DNA of 64,000 bases from Pseudorhodobacter antarcticus (GCF_900110135.1 NZ_FOCO01000010.1:42370-106369), one strand, 5' to 3'; counted from the first letter of the stretch, positions 1-8,857 are shown. Notes: a model not told the origin generated them from the letters alone. Program-made: numbers and translations.

Positions 1-34
1 TATTCTGAAATTCTTTCGTAAAAAGGGCGCATGA
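1..34 (+). CDS. 3' end of an upstream gene (partial)
   Basis: A reading frame open from the left edge ends ILKFFRKKGA then TGA at 32-34, three bases before the next ATG. The basic tail suits the cytoplasmic end of a membrane protein. In related bacteria a TVP38/TMEM64 membrane protein often precedes this type of disulfide oxidoreductase, but that identity is inference because only ten residues are visible. Confidence 0.5.
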   Translation, partial: ILKFFRKKGA

Positions 35-37
35 GCC

Positions 38-1456
38 ATGGAAACCATTAACACAGACATTTGTATCATCGGGGCCGGGTCGGGCGGGTTGTCCATCGCG
101 GCGGGGGCTGTGCAAATGGGCGCGCGCGTGGTGCTGATTGAAGGCGGCGAAATGGGCGGCGACTGCCTGAACGCGGGCTGCGTACCGTCCAAAGCGTTGA
201 TTGCAGCGGCAAAACACGCCCATGCCATGACCACAGGGGCGGCGTTTGGCATCACACCCAGCCAGCCGCAAATCGACTTTGCGGCGGTAAAGGCCCATGT
301 GGCCCGCGTGGTGGAAGGCATCGCGCCCGTTGACAGTCAGGAACGGTTTGAAGGGCTTGGGGTGCGCGTGATCCGCGATTGGGCCAAATTCACGGGGCCA
401 GATTGCGTGGAGGCGGGCGGATACCGCATCAAGGCGCGCCGCTATGTGGTCGCCACAGGGTCGCGCCCGTTCGTGCCGCCGATTCCCGGTATTGAAGGCG
501 TGCCTTACTTTACGAATGAGACGATTTTTGCCCAAACCGACCGCCCCGACCATTTGATCGTGATTGGTGGCGGCCCGATTGGCATGGAAATGGCGCAAGC
601 GCACCAGCGCCTTGGCTGTCGCGTGACGGTAATCGAAGGGGCAAAAGCCTTTGGCCGCGATGACCCGGAAGCGGCGGCGGTGGTGCTGTCGCGGATGCGC
701 ACGGAGGGGGTTGAGGTGATGGAGGACGCGCCCGTGGTGCGGGTGGGCGGTGCTGCGGGTGCGATTGAGGTGGAAATTAAGGACGGCCGCGTGGTGCGTG
801 GCACCCATTTGCTGATGGCTGTTGGCCGCAAGGTCGCATTGGACAAGCTGGGGCTGGAGGCGGCGGGGGTGGAATTTACCCGCAAGGGCGTCACCGTGGG
901 GGCCGATCTGCGGTCCAGCAACAAACGCGTTTATGCGGTGGGCGATGCGGCGGGGGGCCTGCAGTTTACCCATGTCGCGGGCTATCATGCGGGTGTGGTC
1001 ATTCGCCAAATGCTGTTTGGCCTGCCTGCAAAGGCGGGCACGGCGCATATTCCGTGGGCCACCTATACCGACCCGGAACTGGCGCAAATTGGCCCGACGG
1101 AAGCCGAGGCCCGCAAACTGCACGGCGATGCGCTTCGTGTGGTGCGGTTCGAATTTGCGGAGAATGACCGTGCGCAGACGGAACGCAAAACCGAAGGCTT
1201 GATCAAAGTGATGGTTTTGAAGGGCCGCCCCATCGGGGCCACGATCGCAGGCGCACAAGCGGGCGAGTTGATTGGCCTATGGGCGCTGGCGATCGCCAAT
1301 AAGGTAAAGATGAGTGGTGTGGCGGGAACTGTGTTGCCTTATCCGACGTTGAATGAGGTATCAAAACGCGCGGCGGGGGCCTATTTTTCCCCGCAGTTGT
1401 TTGATAATCCGATGTTGAAACGGGTTGTGGGGCTGGTGCAGCGCTTTGTGCCGTAA
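38..1456 (+). CDS. FAD-dependent pyridine nucleotide-disulfide oxidoreductase (mercuric reductase-like)
   Basis: A 472-residue flavoprotein of the lipoamide dehydrogenase/mercuric reductase family. The N-terminal FAD fold has GAGSGG at about residues 12-17. The redox-active pair lies in GGDCLNAGCVPSK (Cys43 and Cys48). A second Rossmann motif, VIGGGPIGME, near residue 175 binds NAD(P)H. A C-terminal dimerisation domain contains YPTLNE, where lipoamide dehydrogenases carry a His-containing HPT motif. The extra N-terminal metal-binding domain and C-terminal Cys pair of true MerA are absent, so mercury reduction is unlikely and the substrate is unknown. It starts three bases after the stop of the upstream gene, so the two are probably co-transcribed. 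Confidence 0.88.
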   Translation: METINTDICIIGAGSGGLSIAAGAVQMGARVVLIEGGEMGGDCLNAGCVPSKALIAAAKHAHAMTTGAAFGITPSQPQIDFAAVKAHVARVVEGIAPVDSQERFEGLGVRVIRDWAKFTGPDCVEAGGYRIKARRYVVATGSRPFVPPIPGIEGVPYFTNETIFAQTDRPDHLIVIGGGPIGMEMAQAHQRLGCRVTVIEGAKAFGRDDPEAAAVVLSRMRTEGVEVMEDAPVVRVGGAAGAIEVEIKDGRVVRGTHLLMAVGRKVALDKLGLEAAGVEFTRKGVTVGADLRSSNKRVYAVGDAAGGLQFTHVAGYHAGVVIRQMLFGLPAKAGTAHIPWATYTDPELAQIGPTEAEARKLHGDALRVVRFEFAENDRAQTERKTEGLIKVMVLKGRPIGATIAGAQAGELIGLWALAIANKVKMSGVAGTVLPYPTLNEVSKRAAGAYFSPQLFDNPMLKRVVGLVQRFVP

Positions 1457-1514
1457 GATTTGCCTTTGGGCAGGCGCTGGGGTGGGCTGTCTGCCCTCCC
1501 CAGACCCCTCCCGA

Positions 1515-1533
1515 GGATATTTGTGACCAAATG
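1515..1533 (+). repeat. Possible divergent copy of a dispersed intergenic repeat
   Basis: GAGGATATTTGTGACCAAA resembles the GAGGTATTTTGACCAAGA core found at 37.8 and 54.7 kb. It lies in the short gap before the histidine kinase, whose ATG overlaps its end. The similarity is partial, so membership of the repeat family is uncertain. Confidence 0.35.
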
Positions 1534-2964
1534 ATGGGGGTAGGGTTGAAGGAAAGAAGGTCGGGATTTTTTCGGACGCTATCGGGGCGGTTTTTGCTGC
1601 TGACCGTGGTGTTCGTTATGCTGGCCGAAGTGTTGATTTTTGTGCCGTCGATCGCGCGGTTTCGCGAAGATTACCTGCTGTTGCGGCTGGAAAAGGCGCA
1701 AATTGCATCGCTGGCGCTGTTAGCGACAGATGGGATGATCAGTGCGGAATTGGAAAAGGAACTGCTGGCCAATGCCGATGTATACAACGTGGTGTTGTGG
1801 CGCGACCAAATCCGGCAATTGATCCTTTCCTCGCCCGTCACCAATGACGTGTCCGCGACGTATGATCTGCGCAGGGCCACGCCACTGATTTTGCTGCGCG
1901 ATGCGTTGGTGGTGTTGGTGGACACGCAACCCCGCGCCATCCGAGTGCTTGGCAATCCGGTGCAGGATGCGGGGTCGCTGATTGAAGTGACGATGCCGAC
2001 CCAACCCTTGCGCCAAGCCATGCTGGAATATGGCTTGCGGATTTTGGTCTTGTCGGCATTGATTTCGGTGGTCACCGCCGCGCTGTTGTTTTTGGCGGTG
2101 CAGCGGTTGTTGGTGGTGCCCATTCGCCGCGTGGTCCGCCACATGGCGCTGTATGCAGAGGCGCCCGAGGATGCGCGCCGGGTGATTGCGCCAACATCCA
2201 CCGTGGTGGAATTGCGCGATGCCGAGGAAGCGTTGCAAAGCCTGCAAACACAGATGACCGGCGCGTTGCGCCAAAAGGAACGCTTGGCGCAGCTAGGGTC
2301 GGCGGTGGCAAAAATTAGCCATGATTTGCGCAATATTTTGACTACGGCGCAGTTGTTTGCCGACCGGATGGAGCGTAGCGCGGACCCCGCCGTGGCGCGC
2401 ATCGCGCCCAAATTGGTCGGGTCGATCACCCGCGCGGTGTCACTGTGCGAATCAACGCTCGCCTTTGGCAAGGCCGAGGAGCCGCCGCCGCGCCTGTCGC
2501 GTTTTGCCCTGCGCCCTTTGATTGATGAGGTGATTGAGGCCGAGGCGCTGGACGAACGTCCGGGCGTGACCTGTCTGGTCGATGTGCCCATGGGCATGGT
2601 GTTGCGCGCCGATACCGAGCAATTGTACCGCATCCTTGCCAACTTGATGCGCAACGCCATGCAAGCGTTGGAGGCGACAGGCAAGGACGGCGTGATTGAG
2701 GTTTCGGGCGGGGAAAGCGACACGGAATGGTGGATCAAGGTGGGCGACACCGGGCCGGGACTGCCCCCCCGCGCACGCGAGCATTTGTTCACCGCGTTTC
2801 AGGGCGGGGCGCGCAAGGGCGGGTCTGGTTTGGGGTTGGCGATTGCGTTTGAATTGGTGCGTGGGCATGGCGGGCGGTTGGAATTGCTGCGCAGTGATGA
2901 GGCAGGCACCGAGTTTATCATCCATTTCCCCAAGGTTGACGGGCTGGATGCGATGGTCGCATGA
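1531..2964 (+). CDS. Membrane sensor histidine kinase
   Basis: A 477-residue two-component sensor kinase. It has a transmembrane segment at about residues 21-39, an extracytoplasmic sensing region of about 130 residues, and a second transmembrane segment at about 169-191 leading into a HAMP-like linker. The phosphoacceptor box is KISHDLRN, with His264. The ATPase domain has an N-box (ANLMRNAMQA), G1 (GDTGPGLPP) and G2 (GGSGLGLAIA). The kinase core is intact. No response regulator gene adjoins it, so it is an orphan here and its signal is unknown. The ATG at 1531 has a weak upstream ribosome site, so a start a few codons downstream is possible. Confidence 0.88.
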   Translation: MMGVGLKERRSGFFRTLSGRFLLLTVVFVMLAEVLIFVPSIARFREDYLLLRLEKAQIASLALLATDGMISAELEKELLANADVYNVVLWRDQIRQLILSSPVTNDVSATYDLRRATPLILLRDALVVLVDTQPRAIRVLGNPVQDAGSLIEVTMPTQPLRQAMLEYGLRILVLSALISVVTAALLFLAVQRLLVVPIRRVVRHMALYAEAPEDARRVIAPTSTVVELRDAEEALQSLQTQMTGALRQKERLAQLGSAVAKISHDLRNILTTAQLFADRMERSADPAVARIAPKLVGSITRAVSLCESTLAFGKAEEPPPRLSRFALRPLIDEVIEAEALDERPGVTCLVDVPMGMVLRADTEQLYRILANLMRNAMQALEATGKDGVIEVSGGESDTEWWIKVGDTGPGLPPRAREHLFTAFQGGARKGGSGLGLAIAFELVRGHGGRLELLRSDEAGTEFIIHFPKVDGLDAMVA

Positions 2965-3029
2965 AACTTGCGCCAATCCGCTTTTCCCCCCTTGCAATGG
3001 TTTGCGCAGGGCGTTAGATCGCCCTTGTT

Positions 3030-3106
3030 GCACCCGTAGCTCAGCTGGATAGAGCATCAGACTACGAATCTGAGGGTCGGGCGTTCGAATCGCTCCGGGT
3101 GCACCA
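3030..3106 (+). tRNA. tRNA-Arg (anticodon ACG)
   Basis: A complete 77-nt cloverleaf. The 7-bp acceptor stem is GCACCCG with CGGGTGC, followed by an encoded CCA. The D arm is GCTC-AGCTGGATA-GAGC, the anticodon stem CAGA/TCTG encloses loop CTACGAA (anticodon ACG), and the T arm contains GTTCGAATC. The wobble A is normally deaminated to inosine, so it reads CGU, CGC and CGA. No integrase or att-like repeat is seen next to it. Confidence 0.97.
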
Positions 3107-3160
3107 TTTCCCCAATACCCAAGCCGATTGCGCTGCCAAACCAACGGCTTGCGCCGCGCC

Positions 3161-4729
3161 TTAGAAATCTGTGGGCGCGCCGCCTTCCTGTTTGCGTTTG
3201 GCGACAAAGCGGGCCAAATCCTCGCGGTGATCGCCGTTCATTTCCGGCGCTTCAAATTCGGCCATGATTTGTTTGAAAATCTTGTGTGCGCGTTCATGTG
3301 TCCAAACCGCGCCGTCTTGTTCCCATGCTTCATAATTGCGCCAATCCGATACCATCGGCGCATAAAACGCGTCTTGGTAACGGTCTTGGGTGTGCTGGCA
3401 GCCGAAATAATGCCCGCCTGCGCCCACTTCTTTGATCGTGTCAAAGGCCAGGTCTTCGTCGCGGGTGGCGAATGTCGCCTCCTCAAAATAGCGCTGGATC
3501 ATTTGCAGCACTTCGCAATCCATGATGAACTTTTCGGGGCTGGCGATCAGCCCGCCTTCCAGCCAGCCCGCCGCGTGGTAAACCATGTTGGTGCCCGATT
3601 GCACGGCGGCCCACAGGCTGTTCGAAGTTTCCCACATCGCCTGCCCGTCCGGCGCGTTGGCGGCACAGACACCTGATGACCGCAGCGGCAGCCCGTAAAA
3701 CCGCGCCATTTGCCCGGTCATTTGTGTGGCGCGCATATATTCCGGCGTGCCAAAGGCAGGCGCACCCGACTTCATATCGACGTTGCTGGTGAATGTGCCC
3801 AGCGCCACTGGGCAACCGGGGTTGATGTATTGCAGCAGTGCAATCGCTGCCAACCCTTCGGCGATTGAAAGTGCCACCGCGCCCGACATGGTCACGGGGG
3901 CCATCGCACCTGCCAGCGTGAAGGGCGTGACCACCACAGGCTGGCCGCGTTTTGCCAGCCGCATCGCGCCGTCCAGCATCGGGTAATCATGCTTTAACGG
4001 GCTGACCGAGTTGATGTTAGTGTACATGCGCGGCTTGGCGTCAAATTCCGCGTGCGACAACCCGCCCGCAAGCCGCACCATTTCCATCACATCCTCCACC
4101 CGCTCCGCACCAAGGCTGTAAGCGTGAACGACCTTGTCCGTCAGCGTCAGCTTTTCATACAGGCAATCAAGGTGGCGCACCGCGGGGTGAATATCAATCG
4201 GTTCCACCGGGTAGCCGCCCGCGATGTGAATGCAGTTGAAATACTGCGTCAACTTCATGAATTCCTTGAAGGATTCAAAATCGCCGGACCGTTTTCCCCG
4301 TTCCATATCCCACGCATTGGGCGGCGAGGAGACGTTGACAAACACCATATGCTTGCCGCCGATAATCAACTCTCGGTCGGGGTTACGCGGCGTGATGGTG
4401 AACTGTTCTGGCGCATGGGCCAGCATTTCCATCACGAAATCTTCGTCCATCCGCACGTTTTCGCCGGTAATTTTACAGCCCGCGCGTGCCAAAATGGCGA
4501 CCGCATCGGGGTTCAAAAACACGATGCCAATTTCGGACAAAATCCGCATGGCGGTGCGGTGGATGGCCTGCACGCCATCGGCGTCAAGCGGTTCCACGGG
4601 TCGGTCGGGGTTTACGGGGATACGCCACGGCATTTGGTCAATCGCCGCCGACCCTGCACGGGTTTTGTTGCCTGCCCGCCCGCCTGCCCGCCCGGTTACT
4701 CTGCGGCGACGTCCTGCGTCCTCATCCAT
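3161..4729 (-). CDS. Trimethylamine methyltransferase (MttB) family protein
   Basis: About 522 residues of the MttB superfamily, TIM-barrel enzymes that transfer methyl groups from trimethylamine or quaternary amines to a corrinoid protein. The basic Gly/Arg-rich N-terminus (MDEDAGRRRR...) and core segments such as GGYPVEPIDIHPAVRHLD and ATQMTGQMARFYGLPLRSSG support the assignment. There is no in-frame stop where archaeal MttB uses pyrrolysine, so this is a non-Pyl member. Bacterial non-Pyl members studied so far demethylate glycine betaine and similar compounds. The ATG at 4729 is preferred because GGAG sits 7 nt upstream; the frame is open to 4783. No corrinoid protein gene is adjacent, so the substrate is undetermined. 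Confidence 0.85.
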   Translation of the reverse strand: MDEDAGRRRRVTGRAGGRAGNKTRAGSAAIDQMPWRIPVNPDRPVEPLDADGVQAIHRTAMRILSEIGIVFLNPDAVAILARAGCKITGENVRMDEDFVMEMLAHAPEQFTITPRNPDRELIIGGKHMVFVNVSSPPNAWDMERGKRSGDFESFKEFMKLTQYFNCIHIAGGYPVEPIDIHPAVRHLDCLYEKLTLTDKVVHAYSLGAERVEDVMEMVRLAGGLSHAEFDAKPRMYTNINSVSPLKHDYPMLDGAMRLAKRGQPVVVTPFTLAGAMAPVTMSGAVALSIAEGLAAIALLQYINPGCPVALGTFTSNVDMKSGAPAFGTPEYMRATQMTGQMARFYGLPLRSSGVCAANAPDGQAMWETSNSLWAAVQSGTNMVYHAAGWLEGGLIASPEKFIMDCEVLQMIQRYFEEATFATRDEDLAFDTIKEVGAGGHYFGCQHTQDRYQDAFYAPMVSDWRNYEAWEQDGAVWTHERAHKIFKQIMAEFEAPEMNGDHREDLARFVAKRKQEGGAPTDF

Positions 4730-4831
4730 GCCAAAACTCCGTGCCTGTGTCCGTTTGGCAAACCATGCCGCAAGAGGGGGCATAAGGCCCCCTTCAACAG
4801 CGACACAGATACGTCGTTTTTGGCAAATGCC

Positions 4832-5521
4832 TTAGCGCAGGCTGTCAATCCATGCACCCAAATGACCAATATCGGGCAAAACCACATCGGCATGCGGGGC
4901 CAGATCGGCGGCGACCGCGATGCCTGTCAGCACCGCCGCCGTGCGCATGCCCGCCGCGCGCCCGGCCTCCAGATCATGCAGGCTGTCGCCCACCATCACC
5001 ACGCGCGCAGGCGCCAACCCTGTGGTGCGCGCAAAGGCCAAACACATCCCCGGCCCCGGCTTTGCGCCGTGCCCGCTGTCAAACCCCGCAATGAAATCAA
5101 ATAGATCTGCAATGCCATGCGCGTTCAGATGTGCGCGCGCAGGCCCTTCGCTGTCATTGGTGGCAAGGCCCAACTGCAGGCCCCGCGCGCGCAACGCCGC
5201 CAAAACCGGGCGCAGCGGCACCGCAGGTGCCATGACCGCATCCTGCGCGCAGGCGTTCAGCACCGCCGCCAAACCCACTTGGTCCATCCCCGGCATCAAC
5301 GGCAACAACACAGCGGAAATATCCATCGCCGTGCCTGCAATGACCGGGCTAGTGCGCACAAAATCTTGGGTTTCACGGTCATAGCCCATCGCGACCGCCA
5401 ACGCATCGGCATGGGCATCATCCACCGCAATTTGCCCCAACAGGCGCTGCACCCAGCCGCCCCAACTTGCCCGAAAATCAAACAGCGTCCCGTCCTTGTC
5501 GAACACCACCCCGTCAATCAT
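4832..5521 (-). CDS. HAD-superfamily hydrolase (phosphoglycolate phosphatase-like)
   Basis: About 229 residues. Motif I is DKDGTLFDF near the N-terminus, with the nucleophilic Asp. Motif II lies in LGLATNDS and motifs III/IV in KPGPGM and MVGDSLHDLEAGRAAGM. An alpha-helical cap occupies residues 20-90, as in the Gph subfamily. Such enzymes dephosphorylate small phosphosugars, and the exact substrate cannot be read from sequence. The ATG at 5521 has an AAAGGGGGG ribosome site 8 nt upstream. The gene follows the DUF3572 gene by 14 bp on the same strand and is probably in one transcript with it. Confidence 0.85.
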   Translation of the reverse strand: MIDGVVFDKDGTLFDFRASWGGWVQRLLGQIAVDDAHADALAVAMGYDRETQDFVRTSPVIAGTAMDISAVLLPLMPGMDQVGLAAVLNACAQDAVMAPAVPLRPVLAALRARGLQLGLATNDSEGPARAHLNAHGIADLFDFIAGFDSGHGAKPGPGMCLAFARTTGLAPARVVMVGDSLHDLEAGRAAGMRTAAVLTGIAVAADLAPHADVVLPDIGHLGAWIDSLR

Positions 5522-5535
5522 ACCCGCGCCCCCCT

Positions 5536-5817
5536 TTACGTCCAATTGATCTGTGCGCCCCCCGGCAGCATGGCGCGCGCTTGCATCGGCACCTCATAGC
5601 GCAGCTGCGCATCGTCGCAAAACGCCATCACCCAAGCGTCATCCGTTAACAAAAAGTCCATAACGGCGGCCAAAAATGTGGGTTGCGTCGCCGCTGTTGC
5701 CAAATCTGATACGTCGGCACCTGTTGCACCCAGAAAAACCGGAAACAAATCTTCATTCCCGGCCAACCAGCCAAGGGCCTGCAAGGCCACCGTTTCAGCT
5801 TTGTCTCGCGCAATCAT
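5536..5817 (-). CDS. DUF3572 domain protein
   Basis: A 93-residue protein matching the alphaproteobacterial DUF3572 family: the N-terminal pattern ETVALQALGWLAGNEDLFPVFL, then LAAVMDFLLTDDAWVMAFC. It is predicted soluble and helical. The function is unknown. The ATG at 5817 was chosen because AGAGGGA lies just upstream, although the frame is open to 5916. It is divergent from the PleD-like cyclase gene, a pairing that recurs in related genomes and hints at a link, but there is no direct evidence of one. Confidence 0.8.
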   Translation of the reverse strand: MIARDKAETVALQALGWLAGNEDLFPVFLGATGADVSDLATAATQPTFLAAVMDFLLTDDAWVMAFCDDAQLRYEVPMQARAMLPGGAQINWT

Positions 5818-5992
5818 CGGCGGAATCCCTCTTATAGCTTGGCCATTACGGCCTATTACCGCCCATTTCACGCACATGTCACCTGTTCGTGAAATAATTG
5901 CGCTGATTGATGCCAATTTAGAAAGAGTTTCTTAACCACTTCCTCACAATTATGAACGTAATCTTACCTGTGCGTAACGTAGGTGTATCCGA

Positions 5993-7378
5993 ATGTCTGG
6001 CAAAATTCTTATCGTCGATGACGTGGCGACCAACCGCATCGTTTATAAAGTCAAGCTGGGGGCAGCTTGCTATGCGCCCATGATGGCCGCAGATGGGAAA
6101 ACATGTCTGGCGATGGCCCGCAGCGAAAAGCCGGATTTGATTTTGTTGGACCTTGTGCTGCCCGATATGTCGGGCACCGAGGTGCTGCGCCATTTGCGTG
6201 CAGATCCTGCCACCGCCAGCATCCCTGTAGTGGTATTTTCGGCCGAGGCGGACGCGGCCGCACGTTTGGCGGCGCTTGCGGCAGGCGCGGATGATTTTTT
6301 AACCAAATCGGTGGATGATCAAACGCTGATGGCACGTTTGCGCAACCTGCTGCGCGGCCGTGAAGCGTTGACAGAGCTGGAAAACGGCACCGCCCCCTTG
6401 CGCACTTTGGGTTTTGCCGAACCAACGGCGGCGTTTGCCTTGCCTGGGTCCATCGCCTTGGTCACCCATCGCCCCGAAACCGCGCTGCGCTGGCGGCGTG
6501 ACCTTGGGCCCCATTTGCGCGATCAGATGATCATGTTGTCGCGGGAAACGGCTTTGTCTGACACGCCCAACCTGCCACCGCCCGATGTCTATGTGATCGA
6601 ATCCGATCTGGCCGACCCGATGGGCGGGTTGCGCCTGATGTCGGAATTGCGCAGCCGCACCCTGACGCGTCACGCCGCGATTTGCATTGTCAAAACCGGG
6701 GACGCACCGGGTGATGCCGCGATGGCCTTTGATTTGGGCGCGAATGAGGTGGTGCTGACCGGGGTGGACCCGCGCGAATTTGGTCTGCGCATTGCCCGCC
6801 TGATGCAGCGCAAACGTGCTGCGGATCAATTGCGCGCCTCTGTCCGCGATGGGCTGCGCCTTGCGGTGATCGACCCGTTGACCGGGCTTTACAACCGCCG
6901 CTACGCCCTTAATCGTCTGTCAGAGATCGCGGAGCTGGCGCTAACCACGGAGCGCCCATTTGCCGTCATGGTCCTTGATCTGGACCGCTTCAAAGAGGTG
7001 AATGACACCCACGGCCACCCCGCAGGCGACGCGGTGTTGACCGAAGTGGCGCGGCGCATGACCATCAACATTCGCCAAAACGATCTGCTGGCCCGCATCG
7101 GCGGAGAAGAGTTTTTGATTGCCCTACCCGAAACCGATCTGGCGCAGGCCAATATGATCGCGCAACGCCTGTGCGAAGCTGTGCAAGAGGCCCCGTTTGA
7201 CGTGCCGGGGGCGGCGCCCCTGCGCCTTACCACCTCTATCGGGCTGGCGATTTGGTCGGGCGCGCGCATGCTTGGCCATGCATCGGTGTCTGAGGTGATT
7301 GACCGCGCCGATCAAGCGCTGCTGGGCGCGAAATCGGCGGGCCGCAACCGCGTCACCATTGGGCGCAGCGCCGCTTAA
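5993..7378 (+). CDS. pleD: PleD-like response regulator with diguanylate cyclase domain
   Basis: 461 residues that synthesise the second messenger cyclic di-GMP. The first receiver domain (1-120) is complete: acidic pair in ILIVDDV, phosphoacceptor Asp in LILLDLVLPDMSG, Lys in FLTKS. The middle receiver-like domain (about 150-270) lacks a clear phosphorylation pocket, as in PleD. The GGDEF domain (about 290-455) has DLDRFKEVNDTHGH and an active GGEEF. The RQND inhibitory site lies five residues before GGEEF, so product feedback inhibition is expected. It is divergent from DUF3572 with a 175-bp gap. The gene overlaps the convergent metal sensor gene by 4 bp. Confidence 0.93.
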   Translation: MSGKILIVDDVATNRIVYKVKLGAACYAPMMAADGKTCLAMARSEKPDLILLDLVLPDMSGTEVLRHLRADPATASIPVVVFSAEADAAARLAALAAGADDFLTKSVDDQTLMARLRNLLRGREALTELENGTAPLRTLGFAEPTAAFALPGSIALVTHRPETALRWRRDLGPHLRDQMIMLSRETALSDTPNLPPPDVYVIESDLADPMGGLRLMSELRSRTLTRHAAICIVKTGDAPGDAAMAFDLGANEVVLTGVDPREFGLRIARLMQRKRAADQLRASVRDGLRLAVIDPLTGLYNRRYALNRLSEIAELALTTERPFAVMVLDLDRFKEVNDTHGHPAGDAVLTEVARRMTINIRQNDLLARIGGEEFLIALPETDLAQANMIAQRLCEAVQEAPFDVPGAAPLRLTTSIGLAIWSGARMLGHASVSEVIDRADQALLGAKSAGRNRVTIGRSAA

Positions 7379-7881
7379 TGGTCCCGCTTGCGGTCGCCCC
7401 GGCGGCGCAGCGATTTTTCCAACCGATCCGCAAGGCCAGCCCGTTGTGCTGCGGACATGCCGTTCAATCGGTCCAGCAACAAGGTTTGCCCCAATTCTTG
7501 TCGCTGCGCACCACGCGCCATTCCGACCTGCAAGGTGGCGCGAAACGCTGCCGCATCAAACGGATCGGTCCGCAATCCCGTCAGCAACTGCCCCAAATCA
7601 TCGCGCATCTGCCGCCGTTCTGCCCGAATATCAGGCTTTGCGCCCACATACCCCCGGCGCAACGCGCGGCGGTCTTCCTCCTCCAACGCCTCGGCGAACA
7701 GACCAAACCCAATGTCGCGGGCGGCAAATTCGGCGCGTTCTGGGCCACCAAACCGGCCAAGTGCGGCCCCACCGACCACCCCCAGCACAGCCAAATTCAG
7801 CGCCAGTGACACGAACAAAACCAACCGCCCCCAGCGAAAGGGCGGTTTGATTTGGGGCGGGGAAACAGGGGCGGTCATCAT
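7375..7881 (-). CDS. Periplasmic heavy-metal sensor (CpxP/Spy/ZraP-like)
   Basis: 168 residues. One N-terminal membrane anchor (about 19-42, LVLFVSLALNLAVLGVVGGA) is followed by a charged, helical periplasmic domain rich in Arg, Glu and Gln, with ARDIGFGLFAEAL and RAERRQMRDDLGQLL. This matches the heavy-metal resistance/sensor family related to Spy and ZraP. It is the last gene of a minus-strand series (EF-hand, ECF sigma, probable anti-sigma, this gene) and starts directly at the stop of its predecessor. The expected role is envelope-stress or metal-stress protection; the metal specificity cannot be told from sequence. Confidence 0.8.
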   Translation of the reverse strand: MMTAPVSPPQIKPPFRWGRLVLFVSLALNLAVLGVVGGAALGRFGGPERAEFAARDIGFGLFAEALEEEDRRALRRGYVGAKPDIRAERRQMRDDLGQLLTGLRTDPFDAAAFRATLQVGMARGAQRQELGQTLLLDRLNGMSAAQRAGLADRLEKSLRRRGDRKRDH

Positions 7882-8262
7882 CTATCCTTCAATCACGAAA
7901 TCATCGAACGCGGGGAAAACATCCAGCGTTTCGGTTGTCGTATTGCCCACCAGCAACAGGTCGGACACCTGCCCCGGCTGGGCAAACCCAATCCAAACGC
8001 CCGCAAGGGCGGCCGCAGACAGCCCCGCCAGCGCGGGCCCGCCGCCAATCGCCGCCAAAATCCTGCGCCACAGCGTCTGCGACTGCGACTGCGACTGCGA
8101 CTGCGACTGCGACGGGCCCTGCGTTGGGCCCTGCGCGGGCACAACCATCGCGCGCGGCTGATGCAGTTGCGCATCCGCCAAAACCCGCGCCATCACCCCA
8201 TCAGACACCACAGGCACATCGCGCGCTGCTGCAAAAAGATCATCCAAGTCCTTGTCTTGCAT
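7882..8262 (-). CDS. Probable anti-sigma factor with a (Ser-Gln)6 repeat
   Basis: About 126 residues with one membrane span (about 77-95, ALAGLSAAALAGVWIGF). The N-terminal cytoplasmic part resembles short anti-sigma regions (DLDDLFAAARDVPVVSDGVMARVLADA), and a short periplasmic tail follows. No zinc-binding HxxxCxxC motif is visible. The role is inferred from position: it starts 1 bp after the stop of an ECF sigma gene and is followed immediately by the metal sensor gene. A Ser-Gln repeat precedes the span. ATG 8262 is chosen; 8280 would overlap the sigma gene. Confidence 0.65.
   Translation of the reverse strand: MQDKDLDDLFAAARDVPVVSDGVMARVLADAQLHQPRAMVVPAQGPTQGPSQSQSQSQSQSQTLWRRILAAIGGGPALAGLSAAALAGVWIGFAQPGQVSDLLLVGNTTTETLDVFPAFDDFVIEG
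8077..8112 (-). repeat. Six-copy hexanucleotide tandem repeat encoding (SQ)6
   Basis: CTGCGA on the plus strand is repeated six times without error. It lies inside the probable anti-sigma gene and encodes alternating Ser and Gln just before the membrane span. The 6-bp unit preserves the reading frame, so copy-number change would only alter linker length. Confidence 0.9.
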
Positions 8263-8263
8263 G

Positions 8264-8857
8264 CTAAGTTCCGTCCTCATATCCCAAATCCTCTTGGCGT
8301 CCAGCCAGCGCTGCGGCCAAGGCCCGCTTGCCCCGCGCAGTCAAACTTTCCACCGCTTCCACCCCGATGTCCATCACCAGCGCAATCTCGGGGTTGGTCA
8401 AACCCTCAAGATGACGCAGCACGACGGCTTGGCGTTGGCGGTCTGGCAACAAGTCCAGCGTCGCGTAAAGCGCGGCTTTGCGGTCCCGCGCCACCATCCC
8501 TGCCACCACACCGGGCGCGCCATCGGCCACGTCCGGCGCATCGTCCAATGTCACGGCCCGGCGGCGCACGCGCCCGCGCAGACGGTCGGTACACAAGTTG
8601 GCAACCACGCGGTACAGCCACGTTGATACCCGCGCCTCGCCCGGTCGCCAATCGGGGGCCACCCGCCACAACCGCAGCATCGCCTCTTGCGCGACATCTT
8701 CCGCCTCGGCCCGGTCACCGCCCAACATCCGCGCGGCAAACCCCATCACACGCGGCACATGGCGGGCCGCCAACACGCGTGCGGCCCCTGGATCCCCACT
8801 GGCATACAGCACCATCAAGGCATCATCAGGCGTATCTGTGGCATCGTCAAAGGGCAT
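8264..8857 (-). CDS. ECF-type RNA polymerase sigma factor
   Basis: About 197 residues with the two-domain layout of group 4 sigma factors. Region 2 includes ARHVPRVMGFAARMLGGDRAEAEDVAQEAMLRLW (split: DRAEAEDVAQEAMLRLW binds the -10 element), then STWLYRVVANLCTDRLR. Region 4 is LLPDRQRQAVVLRHLEGLTN with a helix-turn-helix through VMDIGVEAVESLTARGKRAL. The ATG at 8857 is preferred for its AGGA site 7-8 nt upstream; 8863 is possible. It probably drives its own cluster of EF-hand, membrane regulator and metal sensor genes, though no target promoter could be identified. Confidence 0.88.
   Translation of the reverse strand: MPFDDATDTPDDALMVLYASGDPGAARVLAARHVPRVMGFAARMLGGDRAEAEDVAQEAMLRLWRVAPDWRPGEARVSTWLYRVVANLCTDRLRGRVRRRAVTLDDAPDVADGAPGVVAGMVARDRKAALYATLDLLPDRQRQAVVLRHLEGLTNPEIALVMDIGVEAVESLTARGKRALAAALAGRQEDLGYEDGT

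Noticed and set aside
3030..3106. tRNA-Arg as an integration site for a genomic island
   Set aside because: No integrase and no repeated tRNA 3' end is seen nearby, and the flanking genes are ordinary chromosomal ones.
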